Positions 9,412 to 17,103 of a DNA stretch of 64,000 nucleotides are shown here, one piece after another. Numbering within the stretch: the stretch's first letter is position 1; each line of letters begins with the position of its first letter. Origin of the DNA: Candidatus Sysuiplasma superficiale (GTDB lineage Archaea > Thermoplasmatota > Thermoplasmata > Sysuiplasmatales > Sysuiplasmataceae); assembly GCA_019720975.1 (NCBI GenBank), contig JAGVSJ010000007.1, forward strand, positions 1 through 64,000, in the 5' to 3' direction. The notes under the pieces are model-generated. The model worked only from the letters and a program-made list of their open reading frames with translations. It was not told the origin of the DNA and ran no database searches. The position numbers and the translations under genes were made by a program.

Positions 9412-9484
9412 GGGCCGGTAGATCAGTTGGAAGATCGCTACCTTGGCATGGTAGAGGCCACGGGTTCAAATCCCGCCCGGTCCA
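9412..9484 (+). tRNA. tRNA-Ala (anticodon GGC)
   Basis: Seventy-three bases fold into a cloverleaf. The acceptor arms gggccgg and ccggtcc pair with a G3·U70 wobble, the universal alanine identity element. The anticodon stem ctacc/ggtag closes a ttggcat loop with anticodon GGC, the T-arm is cgggttcaaatcccg, and the discriminator is A. There is no intron and no encoded CCA. An A/T-rich box (gttataatg, about 9365–9373) lies upstream. Mobile-element debris lies on both sides. Confidence 0.95.
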
Positions 9485-9498
9485 TACCGATTTACGGT

Positions 9499-9982
9499 TC
9501 AAATATCTTGATTTTCAACAGTTCGGAAAGCGAATCCAGCTTGCAGAGAGCCCAAATCTACTTGTGCGGAAACTAAGACAACGATCTGTCGGTTTGGACC
9601 AACGGTGACAAAACCACTGCAGTAATTTTCATCGCACCATTTTTCACCTGGAAAGACGGGCGAATCATACAGCGTCGAGGTAATGAACCCATCAGGATTC
9701 GACTCAAGGACGAATACCGTCACATTCTCTTTCGCATCTGGGGGCAGATTGAAACCCGCCCCAATTATAACCAAGATGTGACTATCAGTTGACAAAACCG
9801 TGACATTTTTATTGCATGGCAGCCACGATTCTATCTTCTGCGCATTGTGAAATGCGAAATTGGCATCATCGGCGGGATTGAAGACAGCGGTAACAATCAG
9901 GGGAAGGTTTATGTTTGCATGTGACGACCTAACACGTTCGGTCAAAGTTACCGGTCGCGGGTTGTGTTTGTTGATGAAGCAA
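9499..9982 (-). pseudogene. C-terminal remnant of an uncharacterised protein cut by the IS701-like element
   Basis: The minus frame ending at 9499 encodes about 160 residues of beta-rich sequence, including LPLIVTAVFNPADDANFAF and GFVTVGPNRQIVVLVSAQ. It differs from the neighbouring antisense frames in having ordinary, soluble-looking composition. Above 9983 the same frame runs into the back of the transposase and is meaningless. The flank across the element (11484–11552) does not join it in frame without a stop, so the parent gene was already damaged or started inside the lost segment. No family recognised. Confidence 0.4.
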
Positions 9983-9983
9983 T

Positions 9984-10007
9984 TAACACTATTTCCGGAC
10001 CTTAATT
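9984..10007 (+). repeat. Left terminal inverted repeat of the IS701-like element
   Basis: Reads taacactatttccggacct followed by taatt. It pairs with 11459–11482 with only two mismatches over 24 bases. Confidence 0.8.
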
Positions 10008-10024
10008 CAGATTGAAACACCCTG

Positions 10025-11458
10025 TTGTCCATGCATCCCACGGGATGCACTTTGGAAACAGTATTGATACACAGGCATGCCGAAGCACAGTACTTCATGA
10101 AGGAGTACCGGAACATATTCACAACGAGGTCTGACGGAAAGTCATGGCCGAGACGGAATGGAACATGGATGATGGCATCCGGATACAACCAGGCGCTTCT
10201 CGCGCCTGCAAAGAAGAAGAACATGCAGCTCATTGCAGGACGTGTGGACGTTCCGGAAGACAGAGTTGAGCAGTTCATACGCGAGAGTCCCTGGGAATAC
10301 GAGCGCCTGCAGGTGCACCTCAACGTGAACATACCTGCTGCCATCATGTCGCCGCACGGCGCATTCATAGTCGATGAGGTGGGCATTACAAAGCAGGGGA
10401 AGCACAGTGTCGGCGTCCAGCGTCAGTACAACGGTGCACAGGGGAAGGTAGGCAACAGCCAGGTTGCCGTGGACCTGATATACGCCGTTCCAGGAGAACG
10501 GCGCAATGCGGACCAGAAGACATGGCCTCTGGGAATGGACATATACCTTCCCGAACACTGGACTGAGGACAGGGAGAGGAGGAAGGAGGTGGGCATCCCT
10601 GACAGTGTGGTATTCATGACAAAACCGCAGATTGCACTGTCGCTCATAGATCGTGCACTGGATCAGGGACTGATGCCAGCATTTGTGACGGCGGACTGCG
10701 GTTACGGCGACAGTTCTGAGTTCAGGAAGCATCTGCGTGACAGGCATGTGCCCTATGTGCTCGCCATAAGCCCCGGAGACATCAGGGTGGTGAACGCATC
10801 GGTAAATGTCATGACTGGAAACGGCACAAGGCAGAGAACAAGGGGCACATTCCCCGAGGGTACCGCCGTGGAATCCGCCACTGACATAGCCGGGCGGACA
10901 GACTGCTGGAAAACGGTTACATGGTCGGATGGCACAAAGGGAAAGATGAAAGGCGAGTTCAGCCCTGAAATGGTACGCATTATCGATAACACTGCAAAGC
11001 GCTATGTGACGGATGAGTTGTGCTGGCTCCTGCTTGAGAGGATTGAGGGCAAATCTGGCGTTGTTGAACTGAAGGCGTATCTCTGCTGGGGAATGGACAG
11101 TGCATCGCTGAAACACCTTGTGAAGAGCGCACATGTCAGATGGACAATAGAGCAGTTTCACCGCGATGCAAAACAGCTGCTCGGCCTCGACAGCTTCGAG
11201 GGAAGGTCGTGGAAGGGGTGGCACCACCACATATCGATGGTGCTGCTCGCATTCGCCTTCCTGTCTCTGCTGAGGGCGGAAGCGCAGAACAGCGGCGGCA
11301 GGCTGCCCTCGCTCCGTCAGGTGGCGAGAGCGGTCGTTCTCGAAGTGGCCACCCGGGAACTGATGATGGAACGTATCAGGCTGAAGAAATACAGGCGGGA
11401 CAGCACGAGAGCTAAATATGAGGCGGAGTTCATGCTGAGGAGGTTCAGCGATTGGTAA
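10025..11458 (+). CDS. IS701-family transposase
   Basis: A DDE transposase of 477 residues. The first catalytic aspartate is in FIVDEVGITKQGKHSVGVQR, the second in FVTADCGYGDSSEF, and the glutamate in RWTIEQFHRDAKQLLGLDSF. The KHSVGVQRQYNGAQGKVGN segment and the C-terminal GWHHHISMVLLAFAFL are hallmarks of the IS701 group. The start is uncertain: TTG 10025 or ATG 10031. Base composition is somewhat richer in G+C than the flanking remnant genes, consistent with an acquired element. Confidence 0.92.
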   Translation: MSMHPTGCTLETVLIHRHAEAQYFMKEYRNIFTTRSDGKSWPRRNGTWMMASGYNQALLAPAKKKNMQLIAGRVDVPEDRVEQFIRESPWEYERLQVHLNVNIPAAIMSPHGAFIVDEVGITKQGKHSVGVQRQYNGAQGKVGNSQVAVDLIYAVPGERRNADQKTWPLGMDIYLPEHWTEDRERRKEVGIPDSVVFMTKPQIALSLIDRALDQGLMPAFVTADCGYGDSSEFRKHLRDRHVPYVLAISPGDIRVVNASVNVMTGNGTRQRTRGTFPEGTAVESATDIAGRTDCWKTVTWSDGTKGKMKGEFSPEMVRIIDNTAKRYVTDELCWLLLERIEGKSGVVELKAYLCWGMDSASLKHLVKSAHVRWTIEQFHRDAKQLLGLDSFEGRSWKGWHHHISMVLLAFAFLSLLRAEAQNSGGRLPSLRQVARAVVLEVATRELMMERIRLKKYRRDSTRAKYEAEFMLRRFSDW

Positions 11459-11482
11459 AATTAAAGTCCGGAAGTAGTGTTA
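11459..11482 (-). repeat. Right terminal inverted repeat of the IS701-like element
   Basis: Reads aattaaagtccggaagtagt and then gtta, the reverse complement of the left end at 9984–10007 with two mismatches. It begins right at the transposase stop codon. Confidence 0.8.
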
Positions 11483-11552
11483 AATTCCAACACTGCCAGC
11501 GTACCTATCATGACCAAGTACTGAATTTGCCATTGCGCACGCAGGATCGTTC

Positions 11553-12305
11553 CTATGTGTTGCCTGTTATGTTCAATGTTATTTCGCAGGCGAGAGGATT
11601 TGCAAATCCTGTGAGATAAGCAATGAAATTTAAAGTTGTGTGCGTAACATTGTAGGGCGTTGGTTGAAAAACTTCAACGATGACGCCAAAACTGAAATAA
11701 TAGTCAGCATTCCTGACATTAGTCCCTGAATTCTCATTTATTAATTTGCCATATGCAGAGAACGAGCCAAAACCGCTAAATCCACGAAGTTCAACATTCG
11801 TTCTCTGAAGAATGGTTTTATTTGAAAAATTGACGTCGTGGAAGTTACTCACATCAAATAGCGGTAAAGTTTGTGCCAACGAGACGGGATCAGTATTATT
11901 GCCGAAATCATTGAAAGTCAAACCTCCAAGATCGGGTCTTAGAGTACGATTGACGGAACCGTTGATATATGCATGGAATATAGTCAGCGGCCCGTTGGGG
12001 CTGCCAAATGCATCAGCACCTCCTATGATGTTTAAGTACAGAATAGAATTCATGTGTGATTTGTTCAGGCCGAAATGGGTTGTGCCATTTATGTTGCCAA
12101 AAGCTGTATAATAACTTCCATGTGGCCATGATACACTTACGAATTCGTGATTGTTTGTGCTATAAACAAAGACCGGCTTCGGCCTCTTACTAAAACGAAA
12201 ACCTGTTATAGTGTAAACGGAAGAAACTACAATAAGACAGACAATTAACACTAAAAAGACTTTGTGTCTGCCCATGAAGAATCTTTTCAATTTATCACCA
12301 TGCAA
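11553..12305 (-). CDS. Uncharacterised exported or membrane-anchored protein
   Basis: A 250-residue protein with an N-terminal hydrophobic segment at about residues 13–34 (KVFLVLIVCLIVVSSVYTI) preceded by lysines and arginines, so it is a signal anchor or signal peptide. The rest is rich in Asn, Ser, Thr and aromatic residues with many NxS/T sequons (NGT, NGS, NKT, NVT), typical of glycosylated archaeal surface proteins. The start is 32 bases downstream of the Hint-domain frame on the same strand, which suggests the two were once co-transcribed. I do not recognise a family. Confidence 0.65.
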   Translation of the reverse strand: MHGDKLKRFFMGRHKVFLVLIVCLIVVSSVYTITGFRFSKRPKPVFVYSTNNHEFVSVSWPHGSYYTAFGNINGTTHFGLNKSHMNSILYLNIIGGADAFGSPNGPLTIFHAYINGSVNRTLRPDLGGLTFNDFGNNTDPVSLAQTLPLFDVSNFHDVNFSNKTILQRTNVELRGFSGFGSFSAYGKLINENSGTNVRNADYYFSFGVIVEVFQPTPYNVTHTTLNFIAYLTGFANPLACEITLNITGNT

Positions 12306-12337
12306 AATGTTATGGTCTCACCAAAATTTAAATGTTA

Positions 12338-12991
12338 TCAAGGTGCCTTCTTATCAAGCAGTATTCCGTTCGCTATATAATCACTTCTCAAATAATTACC
12401 ATTGTAGAAGAAATTAGAAGAAACGACATCGAATACTGTGAAATTTCCTGTCAGTATAGTGAGACTGGAGACAGGTACCCAGGTATTGTTGATCGGATAA
12501 TATATCTTCATTGTGAAATTGAGCTGTTCGAGCATTACCCATTCCTTAGTTCCGTTTTGGACCTGTACATACACAGGCTGATCATTGAGACCTGAGATGT
12601 AAACGATACCATTTACGTTGACAACAAGCGTTACACTCGATGAATTGACATAAAGGACAGTGGAGTCAACAAGAGATCCGTTGTCGGGATTATATGAAAG
12701 TATCTTCATCCCATGTCTCAACAACTGAACTGGTATTGTGGTGCCGTTTGCGAGTGTAATGTTGGTTCCAAAAAGGACGCAACCGCCACCGCCGGGAGGA
12801 GATGTCGGCGGTCTTCCGGACCGCTCAAGGTCCGCAACGCTCTTCTCGCTGTTCCAGCGCTCTGCCCATCTGTAGACAGTGTCTTCATCAACTGAGAATA
12901 TACTTGAAGCTTCCTTCACTGAATAACATGCTGAGAACATAGAGGGCACGCAGGCGTTCCCTCTCCAGAGGATCCATTGATTCCTTTGCAA
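12338..12991 (-). CDS. Chimeric frame: IS630-type HTH fused to a Hint-like domain
   Basis: The first 60 residues or so come from an IS630-like transposase HTH (YSVKEASSIFSVDEDTVYRW, then ADLERSGRPP) read after a frameshift. From GGGGC onward the sequence resembles a Hint domain, the fold of hedgehog proteins and inteins. The nucleophile-position cysteine and block A are in CVLFGTNITLANGTTIPVQ, the pattern GMKILSYNPDNG follows, and the tail VSSNFFYNGNYL resembles the FxVNG end. Key splicing residues look altered: the usual TxxH region reads NDQPVYVQ, and no terminal His-Asn is visible. The Hint part is probably the surviving C-terminus of a larger surface protein, truncated by the element. Whether the chimera is expressed is unknown. 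Confidence 0.55.
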   Translation of the reverse strand: MQRNQWILWRGNACVPSMFSACYSVKEASSIFSVDEDTVYRWAERWNSEKSVADLERSGRPPTSPPGGGGCVLFGTNITLANGTTIPVQLLRHGMKILSYNPDNGSLVDSTVLYVNSSSVTLVVNVNGIVYISGLNDQPVYVQVQNGTKEWVMLEQLNFTMKIYYPINNTWVPVSSLTILTGNFTVFDVVSSNFFYNGNYLRSDYIANGILLDKKAP

Positions 12992-13034
12992 GCCTGTTAA
13001 GAATCTTTGATTCTGAATCCGGAACTATTCCCAT
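12805..13034 (-). pseudogene. N-terminal fragment of an IS630-like transposase
   Basis: From ATG 13034 the minus strand reads MGIVPDSESKILNRLAKESM and then DPLERERLRALYVLSM. A one-base frameshift near 12930 is needed to enter YSVKEASSIFSVDEDTVYRW. The homology stops at the GRPP motif near 12805, where Hint-domain sequence begins. The DDE domain is missing. Confidence 0.7.
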
Positions 13035-13105
13035 CTCTGCCGGAGAGCCATATGGCATTCCCGAAATTTAACGTTTTCCACACAATTTTCTTGGAGAGCT
13101 ATAAC
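12805..13105 (-). mobile_element. IS630-like element remnant with one terminus
   Basis: The terminus at about 13100–13105 is shared with 1–82 at the left edge of the window, in the same orientation. The outer boundary falls at gctata, consistent with insertion at TA, the usual IS630 target. The element ends abruptly in a beta-lactamase-family gene (13104 onward), and its other end is missing. Confidence 0.65.
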
Positions 13106-13628
13106 TACAGAGGCATCACTTTTCGGTAGTGAAGGATATGGATACGGGCTCGGGATAGCGTCGGATTTTCTAGGTCACAAACTCATCAGTCACGGTGGTT
13201 CAGTATTCGTATACACTTCCTTTTTTGCCTACATGCCCGATGCAGGAGTGAAGGTCTCCGTCCTCTCAAACACCACTGGTTTTCCAATGAGTGAGATAGC
13301 ACATTATGGAATTGCCCTGGCACTGGACGCTGACCCGGAAAGGATACATTATTTCAGAAGGAACAGAATCCTAAGACAGCTGCAGGGAAGGTACGGCTCA
13401 TTTATGAACAGGATTGTTGACGAAATTACGGTGCACGGGGACCTTCTTGAGCTGCGCAACAATTTCGTCGAAGGATCTGTCATACTTGTTCCGGAGACAA
13501 TAGATGAGAATCATTCATCATTCTACACAATGAACAATGGAAGGAGAACAATATCAGAGTTTTTCATTCGCCAGGATGGCAGAGTGGAGCTGATCCATGG
13601 TGGCGTCAGGTTCAGAAAAATTGCCTGA
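13104..13628 (+). pseudogene. 5'-truncated serine hydrolase, beta-lactamase/PBP class C family
   Basis: From the IS boundary the frame reads LFGSEGYGYGLGIASDFLGH and then KLISHGGSVFVYTSFFAYMP, followed by DAGVKVSVLSNTTGFP. This is the C-terminal part of the class C beta-lactamase/esterase fold, where the HGG triad corresponds to the KTG element. The catalytic SxxK and YxN motifs are absent because the first 250 or more residues are gone. The remaining 130 codons after the internal ATG 13233 are the domain that follows the hydrolase core. It was probably inactivated by the IS630-like insertion. Confidence 0.7.
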
Positions 13629-14014
13629 ATTCACAATCCGTGCTAACATTAACAGAAACTAAGACTCTCATAGTTGCTGCGTGCAGCCCTTTGGGATCTC
13701 CAGGATGTTTCCTAAGTGCGTTGAACACCGCTCTGATGCAGGCGTCTGCTTATCAGCAGTAATTCAACGGACTGTCCTGATTCACGCTGTAACCATCAAC
13801 CTTCAATTTTGTTTGAGGCCGATATCATCACATGACCTCCATAAATCACAGAACGAATCATTAAGAAGCAATGCAACAACTGCAGCCTGTAGACAAACTG
13901 CAGACAGTATCAGCAGCAATTTAACCTTTCCACGCTTTACAGTCACGGCTAATTATTCCCACTAAGACTATTAATATAAAGAGCAGATAGCTCGGCTGGT
14001 GGTTCCGTGGAACA
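13629..14014. other. Non-coding interval before the ABC importer
   Basis: About 385 bases with no supported gene. An A/T-rich element, ttaatataaa at 13971–13980, is a good TATA candidate for the transporter operon downstream. I see no RNA gene or repeat. Confidence 0.5.
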
Positions 14015-14080
14015 ATAATCGAGGCCAGGGATCTCGAATTTACGTACGAGAACGGATTCAGAGTTTTCTCCAGCATTAAC

Positions 14081-14770
14081 ATGGGTGCTGAAAGCGGTAA
14101 ATTTGTCGCGCTGGTCGGACCGTCGGGTGTCGGAAAATCCACGCTGCTGAGGCTTCTTGGCGGATTCCTCAAGCCTGCATCAGGGGAGGTGCTCCTGCAG
14201 GGAAAAAGGATACTTAGACCAACGCCACAAGCTGTTCTCGTGCATCAGTCGATTGTCACATTTCCCTGGATGACAGCTGTGGAGAACGTTATGCTCGCTC
14301 TGAAACCCAAGCGCCTTTCGAGGGAGGAGGCGCGAAGAACCGCACTCTCTGCACTTGAAACAGTAGGTCTTCAGGGTTTCGAGGAGCTGTATCCTAAGGA
14401 GATGAGCGGGGGTATGAGGCAGAGGGTTGCGGTTGCAAGGGCGCTTGCAGGAAATCCACTTGTTCTGCTTATGGATGAACCATTTGCGCACCTTGACGAG
14501 CTGACTGCGGAAGGTCTGAGGCATGATATATACAACATACTTTTCAGCGAGCAGAATCCTCTGAAGTCGGTGATAATGGTCTCACATAATCTGACAGAGG
14601 TGCTGGAACTCGCAGACACAATATACATAATAAACGGCTCACCAGCCACCGTTGTCGGAAGGGTTGATGTGCAGCTTCCCAGGCCGAGAAATCCGAGGGA
14701 TGAAGAGTTCAATGCCTACCTTGACAGGCTCTATAATTATCTCACACAGGGGAAGGTGGCGAGGACATGA
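14081..14770 (+). CDS. ABC transporter ATP-binding protein, nitrate/sulfonate/taurine importer type
   Basis: ATPase of a SsuB/TauB/NrtD-like importer. Walker A is GPSGVGKST near residue 13, the signature is EMSGGMRQRVAVARAL, Walker B is LVLLMDEPFAHLDEL and the H-loop is VSHNLTEV. The first ATG gives only 229 residues and omits the first beta strand. The same frame upstream encodes IIEARDLEFTYENGFRVF (from about 14015), which fits the missing N-terminus of the family, but contains no ATG, GTG or TTG. A rare start such as ATA 14015, or a sequence error, is likely. The stop overlaps the permease start (ATGA). Confidence 0.9.
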   Translation: MGAESGKFVALVGPSGVGKSTLLRLLGGFLKPASGEVLLQGKRILRPTPQAVLVHQSIVTFPWMTAVENVMLALKPKRLSREEARRTALSALETVGLQGFEELYPKEMSGGMRQRVAVARALAGNPLVLLMDEPFAHLDELTAEGLRHDIYNILFSEQNPLKSVIMVSHNLTEVLELADTIYIINGSPATVVGRVDVQLPRPRNPRDEEFNAYLDRLYNYLTQGKVART

Positions 14771-16392
14771 CTATGCTGCTCCTCATGATCCTGGCAGTTA
14801 TTGCCACATCTGCGAGGGTTCTCGGGCTCATTGGGCTCTCGATAATAACAGGATGGTTCCTTGCATACCAGGCAGTGAAAAGCCGGGCATTTGAGAACGT
14901 CTTCATATCATCTATCGAAGTATTCGAATCTGTTCCCGTTATCTCCTTCTTCCCCGTGGTTCTGAGTATTTTCATACTGGGGATCGGCGGGCCACTTGGG
15001 GTTGAATTTGCTGCTGACTTTCTCGTATTCACTGCCGTGGTATGGAACATATGGATAGGGCAGTATCAGGCTTTTAAAACCGTTCCGAAGGAGATGCTTG
15101 AGGTCACTCAGAACTTCAGGTTCAGTTTTTTTGACAGGATGCGTTATCTTTTCATTCCATACTCGGTGCCAAGGATTTCTGCAAACCTCTTTCCGAGCGT
15201 GTCCGATGCTTTCTTTTATATTACCGTCAGTGAAGTTTTTGTGGTTGGGGTCCACAGCTATCAGACATTCGGCGTCGGTACGCTACTCGATGCCTATGTG
15301 GCTTCCTCGATGTGGCCCGATGTATTTGAGATACTTTTAATCCTTGGCGTCGCAATAGTGCTGATTATTCTGGCACTCAGGGCTTTCAGCAGAAGAGCTG
15401 TGTCAAAATATGCACTAGACACCGATGTGCCCATTGTTCGAAGAGGACGCCTCAACGTCAGGGAGTCTCTGCGTTTTTCAGCTGTAACTTCTGTAAATCC
15501 GCTAAACAAACTCGCACAGTACAACCGCGCCAGGCGGCCACATAGGAAAGTGGAGAATGACGATTACTATGAAGAGGCGAGGAAGCACAGCTATCGTGCT
15601 ATATGGGTCGCCGTTGGTATTGTCCTGCTTGGATTGGTGATTTTCGGCATTTACCGGATAGTCTCCTCTGTCTCGACTGCCGAATGGAATTATCTTATTG
15701 GAAGGACGCCCTCGCTGCTGCTCGATATGCTTTACGACTATCTTCGTGTGGGAATCATTGTCGTAGCTTCATTCATCTTCTCAATCTTTGTAGGGTACTA
15801 TCTCGCAGTAAACAGGAAGGCTGAGGCGGTGGGTGTCCCTGTGATTCAGGCATTCAGCGCCTACCCGACGCCGACTTACTTTCCTTTCTTCTTTCTTGCT
15901 GTCTATCCCTTCATTTATGCGTTTTTTGGTCAGCTGACGGGTGAATTTTTTGTGCTGTTTCTTGGCTTCATTAGCACATTCTACTATGTTTTCTACAACT
16001 TCTGGATGGGGGTGAAGGCGATGCCTTCAGAATATTACGAGATAATGGAAAATCTTAATCTGAGCTTCTTCCAGAAGATGAGGCTGATTGTTATGCCCGC
16101 AACCTTTCCCTATCTTATCAGCGGCATCTCATCCACAATAAACAGTGCGTGGGGGGGGCTCATGATAGGTGAATTCTGGCCCGACATAATAGGGCACCAC
16201 TCGCTGTCGGTAGGAAATGGACTTATGAAGGTCATTGATGTTGCTACAAACACTGGGAACATTGCGCTGGCTGCATGGGGATCGTTCCTTTTCGGCATTG
16301 TAGTGGCAGTCTATTCAATACTCTTCACCAGAAAGATGATGGATCTTGCAAGGAAAAAATATGTTGCTGAAGAGGGAATATACGCTGCTTGA
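14767..16392 (+). CDS. ABC importer permease, two fused BPD-type domains
   Basis: A 541-residue membrane protein containing two copies of the binding-protein-dependent permease domain in one chain. The first half (about 1–225) ends near VAIVLIILALRAF. A charged linker rich in Arg and Glu follows (about 240–280), and the second half covers about 285–530. Each half has an EAA-like loop: KTVPKEMLEVTQNFRFSFFD and KAMPSEYYEIMENLNLSFFQ, the latter followed by RLIVMPATFPYLISGI. Fusion lets one polypeptide form the whole transmembrane pore with the ATPase dimer. No periplasmic binding-protein gene lies nearby. Anion substrates such as sulfonates, nitrate or bicarbonate are typical for this family. 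Confidence 0.88.
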   Translation: MTMLLLMILAVIATSARVLGLIGLSIITGWFLAYQAVKSRAFENVFISSIEVFESVPVISFFPVVLSIFILGIGGPLGVEFAADFLVFTAVVWNIWIGQYQAFKTVPKEMLEVTQNFRFSFFDRMRYLFIPYSVPRISANLFPSVSDAFFYITVSEVFVVGVHSYQTFGVGTLLDAYVASSMWPDVFEILLILGVAIVLIILALRAFSRRAVSKYALDTDVPIVRRGRLNVRESLRFSAVTSVNPLNKLAQYNRARRPHRKVENDDYYEEARKHSYRAIWVAVGIVLLGLVIFGIYRIVSSVSTAEWNYLIGRTPSLLLDMLYDYLRVGIIVVASFIFSIFVGYYLAVNRKAEAVGVPVIQAFSAYPTPTYFPFFFLAVYPFIYAFFGQLTGEFFVLFLGFISTFYYVFYNFWMGVKAMPSEYYEIMENLNLSFFQKMRLIVMPATFPYLISGISSTINSAWGGLMIGEFWPDIIGHHSLSVGNGLMKVIDVATNTGNIALAAWGSFLFGIVVAVYSILFTRKMMDLARKKYVAEEGIYAA

Positions 16393-16449
16393 GATCCCTG
16401 CTCATAGGGAGAGATGCGGCATGCCTGCACCTGCATTCCGCGGTCTGTG

Positions 16450-16932
16450 TCAGGATTTTCGCGGAGGGTTCTGTATTTCAAAACCATCGTCTGTTTTTCT
16501 CAACAGCCCTGAGTAAAGTCCCCACTCAATCAGTGTTATTTCCAGATCCCTTCTACCTGATGGCGTATTGTAGGTCTGCAGACCCTTTGCCTCCAGTTCT
16601 TCATGTATCTTTTCAACAGAAAATGTACCAAGAGAAATGGCAGTTTTGAACGGTTCAACATTGTCGAGCGAACCCCTGAGCATTTCCTTTCTTCGCTTAA
16701 GGCTCGATGCAATGTACTCCTTCCCCTTTGGCGTTATGCTTATGTCTCCCTCTGTTGCATTCACAAAACCGAGTGTGGATGCTGTATATACAATGGGCAT
16801 CAGATCATCAAGATCTACTTCCATCTCCTTTTCAAGTTCATACAGATCTGTTTTATCCTTGAAAATAAAATTAAGCACATAAAGCAGACCGACGAGATCT
16901 GCTATACGTGCATTAGGTTCTATGCTCTCCAT
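16450..16932 (-). CDS. AAA-associated C-terminal-domain protein (stand-alone)
   Basis: A 160-residue soluble protein. Residues 4–80 form a winged-helix-like segment (IADLVGLLYVLNFIFKDKTD and a TPKGKEYIASS helix), and the tail contains RRDLEITLIEWGLYSGLL. I recognise the AAA-associated C-terminal domain that in many bacteria and archaea is fused to the C-terminus of the SsuB/NrtD-type ATPase. Here it is a separate gene, convergent with and 57 bases from the fused permease gene. It is therefore a candidate third subunit or regulator of that importer. An ISH3-like element sits 59 bases upstream of its start. Confidence 0.75.
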   Translation of the reverse strand: MESIEPNARIADLVGLLYVLNFIFKDKTDLYELEKEMEVDLDDLMPIVYTASTLGFVNATEGDISITPKGKEYIASSLKRRKEMLRGSLDNVEPFKTAISLGTFSVEKIHEELEAKGLQTYNTPSGRRDLEITLIEWGLYSGLLRKTDDGFEIQNPPRKS

Positions 16933-16985
16933 GTATGGTTTATCACGCGCATCGGATAGTTCTGTATTTATTTAGTCTTTATTAA

Positions 16986-16991
16986 GAACAT
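16986..16991 (+). repeat. Target-site duplication, left copy (gaacat)
   Basis: The six bases gaacat immediately precede the left inverted repeat and recur directly after the right one at 18332–18337. Confidence 0.75.
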
Positions 16992-17103
16992 CAGAACCTC
17001 CGAAGCCGATTTGAAGCTTGATGGTTCAGCCTGTTGTTATCTTGGGCTCCTGAGAGTTTGAGAAGGAATCTGCCGCGTATGCCATACGCTGCGGCTGCGC
17101 TCC

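Larger units (their letters stand above)
9984..11482 (+). mobile_element. IS701-like insertion sequence
   Basis: A single transposase gene is bounded by imperfect inverted repeats: left taacactatttccggacctt and, reversed, right taacactacttccggacttt. The external bases give a short AAT(T) direct repeat on each side, compatible with a target duplication. The element separates minus-strand remnants at 9499–9982 and 11484–12305. The transposase frame is intact, so the copy may be recent. Confidence 0.8.

Noticed and set aside
10142-11230. A 362-residue open frame on the minus strand opposite the IS701-like transposase
   Set aside because: It is antisense to a clear DDE transposase, is rich in Cys and His in no order, and shows no family motif.
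13681-13965. A 94-residue plus frame in the interval before the importer
   Set aside because: Random-looking composition, no start context and no similarity that I can see.
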